DNA of 64,000 nucleotides from NCBI GenBank assembly GCA_022432975.1, contig CM039509.1:8525075-8589074 (forward strand), in the 5' to 3' direction. This document shows, piece after piece, positions 33,839 to 44,809 of the stretch. Source of the DNA: Begonia masoniana (lineage: Eukaryota; Streptophyta; Magnoliopsida; Cucurbitales; Begoniaceae). The position numbers and the translations under genes were made by a program. The stretch's first letter is position 1. The number at the start of each line of letters is the position of its first letter. The notes under the pieces are model-generated. The model was not told the origin of the DNA and made no database searches. It saw only the letters and a program-made list of their open reading frames with translations.

Positions 33839-35473
33839 TGTGAAACCCAGCATTTGTTTTGGAGGAGAAGAATGTAATTTTCTTTCTTCTCACATGCCAC
33901 GTATACAACCATTAACTTACCTTTAAAACCCTTATGAAAATGCTTCAGCATAAACGTTTTTACCTGCTGAGAGTGCCGTGCGCAGAGGAGCGAGAAGGAA
34001 TCGGCCGGCGACGATTTGGTTTCCGATTCCAACGATTTTTGTTTCAAAACACTCCTTGTCTTCTTCTCTTCAACCTTTGTAAAACAAATTGGAGGTTCGA
34101 CCCTGTGCTCGAAAATTGGTGAGTGATTTCCCCTTCATTCTATTGTTTTCTTCCTGCAGTTTTCAGTTGGATAATAATGACTGTTGGGTTATTTCCAAAA
34201 TTTGTTTGATTAAAAATCTTCGCTGGTTAAGTCTCTTGATTAAGTGTTGCTCTATTGTTAAATTATAGGACTTTAGCTCTCTGTATATTGTTAAATTATA
34301 GGATTTTAGCTCTCTTTACAGAGGAAGAAATTTTGGAGGACTCAAGATTTGTAACTGTGTTGGGGGTTTAATTAGAGAGTTGGAAATTTTAAACTTTTGG
34401 GGTAAGAACCCAAAACTTATATTTTGTTTCCCTTGTTCTTTTCGGTTGGAGAAATTTATGGATGCATTGTGACGACCCCAACCCGGTCAGGGCCGCCACG
34501 GACTATCCATGATGTAATCTTGACTTTAAACCCTCGTATCTTCACGTGCAAATTTTTTCATTTTTACTTAACACTCTAAAACCAACCTCAATCGACCCTA
34601 ATTAACCTAGCGTTAACTTAAACATGACGAGCATAAATTAGTTAACTTTTAAATCATTGAAACGAGATAAAAACCCTTTTTTGGAAAAATGTCGACTCAG
34701 TTTTTACGCCCTTAAAATCCTTTAAAATACATGCGGATCGCTCGTAAAATACGTTTAAAAAGTATCGGAAAAGGTCTGGTTAAAACGTGTTTTGAAAAGT
34801 CGAAATTTGAAAAAAAAAACGATTTGGGGACAAATGGGGCTCGCTGGGCGCCGCGCGCCCCCATGTGCCCGGCCGCGATCGATCGCGCCCCGGGCCTGAC
34901 CGATCGGGCCGATTCGGGCTTTCTTCATCCAAATACACCCCGGCCACGACCGATCGCTCCCCGGGCCCGAGCGATCGGCCCGGCTTGGGTCTTTCTCGCC
35001 CAAAAACACCTAAAAACACTCATTTTGACCCTTTTTGACTTTTCCCCATATTTCTTCCTATTTTCCCGAATCTAATACCTCCAAATCACTTGAAAGTTTA
35101 CCCACACATTCCCGACACTCTTGACTCTACCTCCCATAAAAATCTTAAACAAAAACCGACTTAAAACAGAGTGCAAAACATATCCAAAAACATATCTAAA
35201 ATTCACGAAAACTGACCGCGTGGATCGTTTTAAAACACGAGCATATCCTTACAATTTCAATACCTATAATCGTTAAATCAATCCAACACAATCCTCAACA
35301 TAATATTAAACTTAAGGGCGGAACCTCCTATAATATCATCAAAAGAAAACGTCTTTTAAGTCATTCTAAACAACACTATTTCGAGCCCACAACCATTATG
35401 TCATTTCCAAAATATCAACTCCACTAAACATCATAGCCAAAACACGTTTCGTCACCACAAAATACAATGGAGC

Positions 35474-37646
35474 TGTAACGCCCCGAGTTATCTAAACCCG
35501 GTTTGCTACTCAACACACTGAACCGAACCATGACGACTTGATACTAAATTTAAAAATATTTCACTCGACAATCAAAATTTAACATTTTCCAAAACTCGAT
35601 GTATTTTAAAACTTGCAGCGGAAATCAATCGAACATCAATGAAGTTAAATAATCTGTGAAAACATTTCAAAATAATTGTTGGGAGTGTTAAGAATAATGG
35701 GCCAAAAATATAAAGCTTTAAAAATGTGGAATACCCATGAAATTGCAGAAGTCAAACACATCTGCCGACGACAAAGTCAACACAAGGAGCAGAAATAGAA
35801 AATAGGAGGCCTCTACCGATGACAAACGACAAAACTTCGGTTATATCAACCGGTCAGAAAACGACAAACACTACCTACATCTTCCGATGACGTCAGCCGG
35901 AAGATATACAAACAGGACAAATCTCGGTAGACTGCATCTACCGATAGCTAGGCGACAAAACTTGCTACTTACATCTACCGATGACGTCAGCCGGGGGATT
36001 CCTTCCTCCAGCATCTGCCGATCGCTAGACGACAACTCGCAACTTATATCTACCGATGACGTCAGCCGGATGACTCCTTCATCCAACATCTGCCGATCGC
36101 TAGACGACAAAACTTACCACTTTCATCTACCGATGACGTCAGCCGGATGACTCCTTCATCCAACATCTGCCGATCGCTAGACGACAAAACTTACCACTTT
36201 CATCTACCGATGACGTCAGCCGGATGACTCCTTCATCCAACATCTGCCGATAGACTTCAGAACAGTAATTCTGCTGTATTCCAAGAAAGCTCTGACTATC
36301 AAAGGATTTAAGCATTTTACTAAGACCAATCAGAGACAGATCAAATCATTGCATCACTCAAATCCAGTAGAAAACAGTATTTTCAAAACCCAACAGAACA
36401 CTAATATCAAAGATTCTCAGAATGTATTCAAAGTTTTGAAAACACTACTATCATAAAATTTTCAGAAAAAGAAACATCTATACTGAACTAGTTACTCCCA
36501 ACTCAACACCTGCAGTCATGGATTAAACTGCCTCAACAGATGGCCAAACCGATGCCTGAAAATGCTCCTCCAACCAGCCTGGTCCTCTTATCGGTCGGTA
36601 AACACACCTTCAGTAACTTCTTCACCTACATCACAAACTCATCTATTAGCCTAATGCTAAGCAAGTAGAGCAATGAATGAAATGAATTAATGAAACAAAA
36701 TTTCCCTAAACATGCATTCTCTACTTTCTCATCTCAGTTGTATTCAAATTTGTTCTCTGTGGATCCCTCTGTACGATGGGAAAGTGGATCAGTCATTCCC
36801 CAAAGCATACATCCTCTGATCTCAATTAAGGAGCGGATTAATTCCCTTAACAGTTAACTGGTCTGATCCCCCTGTAGGATTGGGAAGTGGATCACTTTTC
36901 CCAAAACCTCAATCCTCTGTTCTCAATTAAGGGGCGGATTAATCCCCCTTAACAGTTGTTCTGATCATCATGCTCACATTTACCATGCGTTTCATGTAAA
37001 TTCATTTTCGTAATCTTTCAAAACATGATGCATGACAATTGGAAATAAACATACAAACATACATAAATCCTACTGTTTGTGATGTAGGCCCGAAGGCACA
37101 AACAAACTCTACTTACCTGGCTCCCTGGAAATCGCTCGGTTAAATGCTACTTCAGAAGCTCGCTCACCTAAAATCATAATAGTACATATATCAAACTTTC
37201 ACTAAACTTCACAGAATCAATACAGGAGTTTGAGGAACCAAATTTGAAACCCCACAACTCGGGTATTCTCAATAGTCGCTCAGCCCGAACCTACTCTAAA
37301 TCACAACATTCCTCGAAACTCCTCACATTGTACTCCCTCAGCTATCTAACTACTAAAATCGCAAGAAAACAAGGAGGGCTTACCTAGGTTGAAGGAGAAT
37401 CGGGCAGGAGAATCGCCTAGAGATTTCTGCCGTTCGAGCTGAAGACCGAAAGGGAAAGAAAATGAGTAGTTGTGGCGGCTACTCTAAACTTTTTGCCTTA
37501 AATACCTTATCCACTTTCAAATTTGCCAATTACCCTTACTTACTCATTCTTCAACCTAACCTACATTATACTAAAATTTCATTCATCGATTATACTTAAT
37601 AGATTTATCTGTTATTTTAAATTTTTAATTAAAGTCGGGTGTTACA
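35474..37646 (-). mobile_element. Solo LTR, family V (inside W)
   Basis: A 2173-bp insertion with ends TGTAACGCCCC and CGGGTGTTACA and the duplication GGAGC at 35469-35473 and 37647-37651. On the minus strand: donor CCTAG-GTAAGC near 37390, middle exon 37167-37117, hairpin TTAGC-ATTAG-GCTAA at 36660-36646, acceptor GATGTAG, and acidic exon 36625-36588 (GEEVTEGVFTDR). The region past the module carries a tandem array. Confidence 0.87.
35870..36250. repeat. 77-bp tandem array with five TGACGTCA sites
   Basis: The last units are near-perfect 77-bp repeats and the earlier ones are degenerate. Each carries the palindrome TGACGTCA (35888, 35982, 36057, 36134 and 36211), a consensus for TGA/CRE-type bZIP factors, and most carry CATCTGCCGATCGCTAG. 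Confidence 0.85.
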
Positions 37647-40239
37647 GGAGCACACCCACGGATTCCCTTGCCTAGCCAAAACACGTTCCGTCACCACGAG
37701 CACCACCATCAACCATCTACACGTGATCATCAGGAGGGGGTTCCTCACCTTCGTTCTCGTCACCTACATCATACGATAAACACATTAAGCCTAATGCTTA
37801 GTAAGGAGGTGTACTAAAACATTAAAATACACAATGCATGGTCTTTCAAAATACGTTCGTTTTTCATTCATTTACTTTACATAACATATACATATATATC
37901 ATTAGGCATGAGTAGGCACAGGCACACCCCGTCTACCCTGTAGACCAAATACTTGCCCTGAGTTGCCATTAACGTATCATTGTGCCTTGAGTTGCCATTA
38001 GCGTGCCCTGTGCCCTACTCATCCTTCATCATTACTTGAAAACGTGCATGCAATAACATTTCATTAAACCTTAAATGAGAAAACATGATGCATGAAAAAG
38101 TGCTCCAAACAATCATCAATCATTTCTTAACGTACATAAACGAGCCTAACACATAAACGAACCTATCCGACCACAAATAAGAAACACCCTAGGCTACCCG
38201 ACTACTTAGAACCCAAAATCGTGAAAACATCATTAAGACATTAATTCCTAACATCGACAAAATGTAGGGCTTTAAGAGCCAGAAATCTAACACCACTTAC
38301 CTGGAGTCCTAGCTATGTCGAGCACCGTCCTTTGAGAGCTTGGGTTACCTAAGGCATTTTCATAACACGTTATTAGTATCGACTCTATATTATAAAAAAT
38401 CAAAACTAAACGAAACCCCGAGCTAAGACGATTTTCCCAAAAACTCTTATTCACTTCTTTTGGGCATTTCGTCGAGCACAATGCGCTCACCAATAACTCC
38501 ATTAATGGTGTTTTCTTCAAACTCAACCACCCAAAATTGACCAAAAATCCAACCTATATCCATCGATAACCAAAATTTCACCTAACTATCATCAATAGTC
38601 GTAAATACACCGTCAAATGGCACTAATTTAAACATCATAACGATTTCTAACCAAAATCAGAGATTTCCAACAAAACCCTAAACCGAAATCCACCTAAAAA
38701 CCACAACTAAACAAGCCCAAAGCATAAAACTTACCTAGATTGTCGATTTGGAGAAGAAAACTCGAAGAGAAACTCGCCAAAAATCGGAACTTGAGTTATT
38801 GAGGGAGGGAGAGGAGAAGGAAATCGTGAGGAGAGCTTCACGTGGAGGAGGAGAGAAATGAGAAGAAAAGGAGGCGTTTTAGGTTTTATAAAAATTTGAC
38901 TTCCTAATTTACCATTTTGCCCTTAGTTCAATTCCTTTAATTCGTTCACTATTCCTCTATCAGTTTGGTTTCCCAAAACTCCCTTATTCCTCCAAATATT
39001 CCAACTTATTCTTAGGATTCTAACGAGACTAACCGTTCGCAAATTGGACTTTGTTTACTATTTTTATGAATTAAAACACTGTAGGGCTAAAAACGGAACT
39101 CTAACGTTACACTATGGATATGGGTTTCTAAAAATTTACTTATTCGTCTAAAAATCCCCATAAATCCCTAGGACACTAATAACACCTCTTGCTCGTTAGA
39201 CGGACCTATATTTCTTATTTACGAAAATACCCTTGGAGCGGAAACCCGAAAAACTCGGGTGTTACATGCATAGTACATTTGGATGGTAAAGAGTGGTTAA
39301 TGAGGAGATTTTAACCCAAAGTTCAATTTCTATTTTCTTAAGAACCAACTTGCTAAATTAAAAGTTTGGACTTTTAGATCATTGATTATTGAGACTTGGA
39401 ATTATCGGATTCTGACATGTTGTAAGTGCACTTGAGATAGGGGTTTATTTTATTTTCGGTTAAGTATTATTTTTAATTCATTAATTAAATTCATTTATCT
39501 AGCATAAATTGTTTATTAAATTTTATGCTACTATTTCTTTCACACATTTATCAACTACATTATCTTATCATTGATAAAAAAAATGGTGTGGTTTTAACCA
39601 GAAGTAATAGGATAGCTGAAGAGTCGTGTCCTTGGGCGCAAAACCCTAAACTTGATCAGGGTAATTATGGCATGCGACTGCCTGATGTCGATGTTTTGGC
39701 CTATGGCCCAGTGTGCTCGGAGTCCATGAGAGACTCCATTTTCACCGAACATCTATTTAAATTGCATAACTGCATTTTTATTAAATCTATGCATAATATT
39801 ATATGACTGCTGGAAATAAACTCTACCCCTATTGAGTTTAGTCGACTCACCCCAAATGACTACTATTTTTCAGGATTCAGTAAAGGAGAATTTGATTATC
39901 GGCACAGGAACAATCACCTTGTAGAAATTTCCTATTTTAATAAATTTTTTTTGAGGATATATCTTATATTTTTAAGGTAAGACACTACTGTGGATGTGTA
40001 AGTTCTATTGTAAGCTTTGTTCTATTTAATTTACCATGTTACTTTATTGGATATATGTTATTACATCATCTGATGTCACTTGTTGGACCTGTTTATTTAT
40101 CTGTCCAGGCCTTGACTTATCTTAATTGGTTAATATTCTGCTGCGTTTGGTGAAATTTGGTGTTAAGGGTCGGACGATCTAGTCCTTTTCGGGCCGGGTC
40201 GTTCCCCATTCTGTTTCGGGTCCCCTTTGGGTCTTGACA

Positions 40240-40429
40240 AAAGCGATGGATAAGAGGAAGGATTTCTATCTCTCTTCACTTTCGACTCTCCGTTGTAAAT
40301 TGTCAAACTAGTGTTTTGTAGAAGGGTCGACCGAAGTGTACAGGTGTCGACCCCAAGGGCGTTAAGCTTGAGAAGTGTCGACTAGTCAGTTGAAGTGTCG
40401 ACGGAAGTTGCGAAGGTTTGTTCCAGCTG
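40240..40429 (+). other. Upstream flank of NPF7-like gene remnant
   Basis: Between element O and the first recognisable exon. It contains four GTCGAC sites in a loose AAGTGTCGAC repeat and no convincing coding similarity. Probably intron or the decayed 5' part of the exon. Confidence 0.4.
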
Positions 40430-40511
40430 ATTCTGATGATCTGTATGAGGTTGAAGGGTCAGGATATTCCATTAAAGGATGTAGGAAGATTCTCCATAGC
40501 AATGATTTTAA
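40430..40511 (+). pseudogene. NPF7-like nitrate/peptide transporter, exon remnant
   Basis: Reads PADSDDLYEVEG, then IKGCRKILHSNDFK, the loop region of plant NRT1/PTR family 7 transporters that precedes WRLCTVTQVEEVK. It ends at a GTAAGT donor. The next exon resumes in phase after a 71-base intron (40512-40582, ending GGTAG). The exon's 5' boundary is not resolved, and the N-terminal half of the protein (first six membrane helices) is not found in the window. Confidence 0.72.
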
Positions 40512-40582
40512 GTAAGTAGACAATATTGTCTTCAATCTCAGCAAAAAGAAGCTGTTTTCTTATCTCTGATCTGTTTTGGTAG

Positions 40583-41118
40583 GTTTCTGGACAAAGCTGC
40601 AACAATGGCGGAAAATGAGAAGAAATGTGAGAAGGATCCATGGAGGTTATGCACGGTAACTCAAGTAGAAGAAGTCAAATGCATTCTTAGAATGTTACCC
40701 ATTTGGCTTTGCACCATAATCTACTCCGTCATCTTGACTCAAATGGCTTCCCTATTTGTAGAACAAGGAGCTGTAATGAAATCAAAGGTAGGAAATTTTC
40801 ACATTCCGGCGGCCAGCATGTCAGTATTTAACATTTTGACCGTCCTAACCTTCATCGGAATCTACCGGAAAATCATAGTCCCGTTAGCCGGACGATTGAG
40901 CCAAAACCCGAAAGGCCTAACGGAGGTCCAAAGAATGGGAACTGGCATTGTCATCGGACTACTGGCCATGATTGCAGCAGGGTTTACAGAGCTCGAGAGA
41001 CTAAGCCACGCCAGCCATGGTCGAAAAACAAGCTCTCTTAGTATATTCTGGCAAGTCCCTCAATATGTTCTAGTTGGAGCCTCTGAAGTTTTCATGTACG
41101 TGGGTCAATTAGAGTTCT
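40583..41118 (+). pseudogene. NPF7-like transporter, last exon, first part
   Basis: Continues FLDKAAT, then DPWRLCTVTQVEEVKCILR, then LPIWLCTIIYSVILTQMASL, then FWQVPQYVLVGASEVFMYVG, covering about helices 7-10 of an NRT1/PTR (proton-coupled nitrate or peptide) transporter; the nearest family I recognise is NPF7. The frame is cut in GQLEF by a Cassandra TRIM and stops one codon later. Without the insertion, the exon would run on in frame into 44562-44809. Function of this allele is therefore lost, unless a haplotype without the insertion exists. Confidence 0.85.
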
Positions 41119-41413
41119 TGTGACGACCCGACTTTCAACGTATGCGGTGGAACCACCCATGCTCCGCGGATCCTCATAGGACGTATGTGCCCGGTTGGGG
41201 CCGGAGTATGAGTTAAAACTCCGCGGATCCCAGAGGGTAGGGCTGGAGGGTTCAACGAAAACTCCGCGGATCCCAGAGGGTTAGGCCTGAGGATTCGGTC
41301 GTTGAAAGTGAGGTCATTACAAACCCACATCGCTTGGGGGAGTACATGGAAATGAAACATATGTAAGAGATCCCTCCCAACATAGCAAGACGCGTTTTGG
41401 AGCACAATTGACA

Positions 41414-41495
41414 ACGGATCCCATAAGAACTCCGAAGTTAAAAGTGCTTCAGTGAGAGCAATTCCAGGTTGGGTGACCTTCCGGGAAGTGTTCTC
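41414..41495 (+). ncRNA. 5S rRNA-derived domain, Cassandra 1 5' LTR
   Basis: GGATCCCATAAGAACTCCGA, then AGTTAAAAGTGCTTCAG, then GGTTGGGTGACC and GGGAAGTG follow the 3' two-thirds of plant 5S rRNA, including pol III box A and box C regions. Box A is changed from GTTAAGCGTGC to GTTAAAAGTGC. This is not a real rRNA gene. Confidence 0.8.
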
Positions 41496-41625
41496 GCCAA
41501 ACAAAGTCGTGAGGAGAGGATCCGGGAAGTGTTCTCGCCAAACAAAGTCGTGAGGAGAGGATATTGGGCTGCGGCCTAATCCCCAAAGCGGACAATATCT
41601 TGCTGGGAAGAGGGGTCGTTACAAA

Positions 41626-41638
41626 TGGTATCAGAGCC
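41626..41638 (+). other. Primer binding site, Cassandra 1
   Basis: TGGTATCAGAGCC two bases after the 5' LTR. Confidence 0.88.
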
Positions 41639-41982
41639 TGTACCCAACCGAAAATGTGGCCAACGAGGACGTTGGGCCCCCGAGGGGGGGTGATTGTGAC
41701 GACCCAACTTTCAACGTATGTGGTGCATGCTCCACGGATCCTCAGAGGACGTATGTGCCCGGTTGGGGCCAGAGTATGGGTTAAAACTCTGCGGATTCCA
41801 GAGGGTTGGGCCGAAGGGTTCAACGAAAACTCCGCGGATCCCAGAGGGTTGGGCCGGAGGATTCGGTCGTTGAAAGTGGGGTCATTACAAACCCACATCG
41901 CTTGGGGAAGTACATGGAAATGAAACATATGTAAGAGATCCCTCCCAACATAGCAAGACGCGTTTTGGAGCACAATTGACAA

Positions 41983-42064
41983 TGGATCCCATAAGAACTC
42001 CGAAGTTAAAAGTGCTTCGGCGAGAGCAATTCCAGGTTAGGTGACCTTCCGGGAAGTGTTCTCG
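41983..42064 (+). ncRNA. 5S rRNA-derived domain, Cassandra 1 3' LTR
   Basis: Same domain as in the 5' LTR, with GCTTCGGCGAGAG closer to true 5S. The hAT element lies 17 bases beyond it. Confidence 0.78.
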
Positions 42065-42854
42065 CCAAACAAAGCCGTGAGTAGAGATGTTAAACGAGCG
42101 AGCTGCTCGCCAGCTCGCTCGCTCGACTCATTACTGTAGCGAGCCGAGCTTGGCTCAGCTCGCTACAGTAACGAGCGAGTTTGGCTCGAGTCACACAGGC
42201 GAGTCGAGTCGAGCTCGGACATCCCGGCTCGCGAGCCCGTCAATGACCGGGCTCGACGAGCTAGCTCGCGAGCTGGCTCGTCAAGCCTAGCTCGGGCCCT
42301 GGCCTGAGCGGCGAGCGCTGAGCCCTCTCCGACGCGGCGACGCTCGACAATCGACAATCTTCGACTCTTCGATGTCTCGGTCCAGCTCAACTCCGATGCC
42401 CAGGTTGGAGCACTGACAGCACTCTCCGACGCTCGACAGAAGGCAGAGCCCAGAGGTGATAAATCGAAACTAAATGGTTGAATTGAAGCTGAATGGCGAA
42501 TGCTGATTGACTTTGACGTACCGCCACCGTGTATGTTAAAATTTTGGGGAAGAAAACTGAAAAGAAATGTGAATCATAGCCAATTGATCAGCTATAATTG
42601 TAATGAAATAACAAATAAATATATTACAATAACAATTAACAAATACAATAACATTTAACAATTAACAAATAACAAATAACAGACTCACACTCACAGCCAC
42701 AGACATGGCCGATTGATTAGCTATTTATGAGCGATTGATCGGCTCTTGCTCGTTCAAAGATAGTTCAAAGCTAGTGTCGACACCTCTGATGTAACAGGTC
42801 GACACCTAAAAAAAATCATTTTATTCAACTCACAGTTCGTAATAGTGAAAAGTC

Positions 42855-43060
42855 GCCACAGGGGCGAACAATCACCCAAAATCCAGTGCATGGGGCGATT
42901 ACTCGCCCCTGTGGGGCGAAGAATCGCCCACACTGTTCATGTGAACAGTGCAGCACTGTTCACATGAACAGTAGTACTGTTCACGTGAACAGTAAAAGTT
43001 ACTGTTCATGTGAACAGTAAAAGTTACTGTTCATGTGAACAGTAAAATTTTACTAAAATT
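42855..43060. repeat. Palindrome array inside the hAT element
   Basis: Five copies of an 18-base palindrome close to ACTGTTCACGTGAACAGT in about 130 bases, the last ones spaced by AAAAGTT. It is preceded by GGGCGA...TCGCCC motifs. Strong hairpin potential. Confidence 0.85.
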
Positions 43061-43409
43061 TTTTGTTAAAAATTTTAATTAAATTTTACTCAAGTTTTTT
43101 ACTAAGTTTTAAAAAAGAAAGTTTATATATTTTGAGTTATTTTAAAGATATATAGTATTTTTAAAGTATTTTTACGAACAATCAAATTAGTGACGTCTGA
43201 ATTACCGATGTAGATAATAGGTAAAATTCTACTTATTTGATATTGAAAAATGCTATGTCATATTAGTAAATTATTTGTATTTTTATTAGTAAGAAAATAC
43301 AAAGTATTAATATATTTTTTGATTTTTTAAAATTATTTTATGATACTTTAAATGAATGTTCAGAAATTTATTATCTCACTTCTCATCTTGTTGTCCTAAT
43401 TTTTATAAA

Positions 43410-43782
43410 TTTAACGACTAATTTTGCACAATATCGACATATAGATGAATTTAGAGATATATTTAATAAAATAGAAACAAAATTTAAAAAATATTGACTT
43501 GATATTCTTCCTATTTTTTGTTATGCGTGTATAATAGATCCTAAATATAAGTTAAGAGGAGTATATCTCATTGTTAATCAAATTTTTAATAATTTACAAA
43601 CTTCTTCTTTATTTTCTATGGATCTAATAACACATAGAATTACTAATTTGTATTCTTCTTATGAATCTAAATATTTTAATGTTAGTCATTCACGTGTTTC
43701 TTCACATGTTAGCTCAAGTAGTGGTGGCGGAAATATTGTATATTCACAATTTGGTATTCATGAAATATCGGATTTTGAATGA
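43410..43782 (+). pseudogene. hAT transposase C-terminal fragment
   Basis: One frame reads DEFRDIFNKIETKFKKY, a TGA in place of an expected Trp, LDILPIFCYACIIDPKYKLR, a Ser-rich stretch and a stop at 43780-43782. The ILDPRYKL-like motif and the preceding KF-K-YW block are the RNase H-like (DUF4413-type) part of plant hAT transposases. The dimerisation domain and BED finger are not found. Confidence 0.7.
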
Positions 43783-44561
43783 GAATAAGTGACTCTTTTC
43801 CTCTCAAACTTTGAATGCTTGATCTATTTTTTACAATCATTCTTTAATCAAAGGTTAGTCCTCAAATTGATTTTCAATTTGGGTGGAGATTGAGACTCCA
43901 ATTGTTGTCAAGTCCGTGGTTGCTCGGTGACTCTTATTCCTCACATTTTCTAAGACATTAGAGAGGTAAGAAGAGTGGAGCCAACCAAGCCTTGTGCCGT
44001 TGTAAGTTTCTTAGAAAAATTATATTCATCATAAATTACAAATTTCACTTTACTCTATTTTGTATATATTTGTTTTCTTCTATTTTTTATAATTAAATGT
44101 CATTTTTGTATTAATTAAAGATTTTTATTATTTACATTTTACACAACTAAGTATTTATTATATTTCATCATTAATATAATAAATATTTATTATAATTTTA
44201 ATACAAAAAATATTAATGAAATATATAATATATAAAATAATTTTATTAATGTAAGTTCGGCTCGTTAAGCTCGGCTCGTTACGCTCGTTGGGCCCGCTCG
44301 GCTCGGCTCGTTAGACTCGTTGCTCGCGAGCCGGCTCGGGTTGAAAATTTTTAGGGTCAGCTCGTTAGGCTCGGCTCGTTAAGCTCGGTAGGCTCGTTAG
44401 GCTCGGCTCGTTTGACTCGACAGGCTCGGTGAGCCGGGTCCGTCTCAGCTCGGCTCAGCTCGACTCGCTCGTTTAACATCTCTAGCCGTGAGGGGAGGAT
44501 ATTGGGCTGCGGCCTAATCCCCAGAGCGGACAATATCTTGCTGGGAAGAGGGGTTGTTACA

Positions 44562-44809
44562 TCTTCAATGGCCAAGCTCCAGACGGTATAAAAAGCTTTG
44601 GAAGCTCCCTTTGCATGGCTTCCATTTCTCTGTGGAATTTCGTCAGTAACTTGCTGGTCCACGTAGTTATGGCCATGACGGAAGACGGCCAAGAACCAGG
44701 TTGGATTCCGGCTGATCTTAACCAAGGCCATATGGACAGATTTTACTTTCTCATAGCAGGGCTCACTGCCATTGATTTAGTTGTTTATGTGTTATGTGCG
44801 AGGTGGTAG
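44562..44809 (+). pseudogene. NPF7-like transporter, last exon, C-terminal part
   Basis: Resumes in frame after the Cassandra/hAT insertion: FNGQAPDGIKSFGSSLCMAS, then LWNFVSNLLVHVVMAM, then PGWIPADLNQGHMDRFYFL, then IDLVVYVLCARW and TAG at 44807-44809. This is the conserved end of NRT1/PTR proteins (helices 11-12). There are no other breaks, so the insertion is the only visible lesion in the C-terminal half. Confidence 0.85.

Larger units (their letters stand above)
34468..39266 (-). mobile_element. Solo LTR, family W
   Basis: The ends TGTGACGACCCC and CTCGGGTGTTACA are flanked by TGCAT at 34463-34467 and 39267-39271. Excluding nested V it is about 2.6 kb with no internal region, so a solo LTR. 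It has GATCGATC palindromes at 34862-34990. Minus-strand module: donor CTAG-GTAAGT near 38735, middle exon 38348-38301, hairpin TAAGC-ATTAG-GCTTA at 37800-37786, acceptor GATGTAG, and acidic exon 37763-37717 (GDENEGEEPPPDDHV). Confidence 0.85.
1..40239 (+). mobile_element. Outer Ty3/gypsy chromovirus (element O), 5' end outside window
   Basis: A decayed LTR retrotransposon spans the first 40 kb because later elements are nested in it. The last 570 bases of its 5' LTR open the window. They match 39671-40239, the end of its 3' LTR, with roughly twenty differences by eye (about 4%). A tRNA-iMet-type primer site follows the 5' LTR at 578-590, and a purine tract at 33829-33838 precedes the 3' LTR. 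A chromodomain-like tail near 33700-33770 (ATWELESEM, then YPQLF) places it with Tekay/Del-type chromoviruses. About 3.2 kb of its own internal sequence remains (591-1874 and 31908-33838), with no usable ORF. It lies upstream of or within the NPF7-like gene. If intact, AAAGC (40240-40244) should also flank the unseen 5' end. Confidence 0.82.
33839..40239 (+). repeat. 3' LTR of element O, split by nested solo LTRs
   Basis: LTR sequence lies at 33839-34467 and 39272-40239, about 1.6 kb in total, interrupted by solo LTR W. It ends GGGTCTTGACA, matching GGGTCGTGACA of the 5' LTR. A GTGAGT donor-like site near 34118 and a TGAGT/ACTCA hairpin at 39833-39849 with a TTTTTCAG acceptor are present on the sense strand. 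Confidence 0.85.
42082..44484 (+). mobile_element. hAT DNA transposon in the Cassandra 3' LTR
   Basis: 2403 bp with perfect terminal inverted repeats beginning TAGAGATGTTAAACGAGCGA and an 8-bp target duplication GCCGTGAG (42074-42081 and 44485-44492), diagnostic of hAT. Both subterminal regions are dense in GCTCG/GAGCCGAGC repeats, probable transposase-binding sites. A decayed transposase end lies at 43410-43782. No intact transposase, so it is non-autonomous now. Confidence 0.9.
41119..44561 (+). mobile_element. Cassandra TRIM 1 inside the NPF7-like exon
   Basis: A short non-coding LTR element with LTRs at 41119-41623 and 41695-44561 (the latter split by a hAT), primer site TGGTATCAGAGCC (41626-41638), about 70 bases of internal sequence and a GGGGGGG purine tract before the second LTR. 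Each LTR contains a 5S rRNA-derived segment, the hallmark of Cassandra. Ends TGTGACGACCC and GGTTGTTACA. The flanking repeat is only TCT or TCTT (41116 and 44562). Its 5' LTR has a 41-base tandem duplication near 41480-41560. Confidence 0.88.

Noticed and set aside
1..40239. Independent insertion of two chromoviruses (A and B)
   Set aside because: Both have the same LTR truncation point followed by the same microsatellite and viral sequence, so one block was duplicated.
41414..41495. Genuine 5S rRNA gene
   Set aside because: Only about two-thirds of 5S is present, it is inside LTRs with a primer site and purine tract, and box A is altered; Cassandra explains it.
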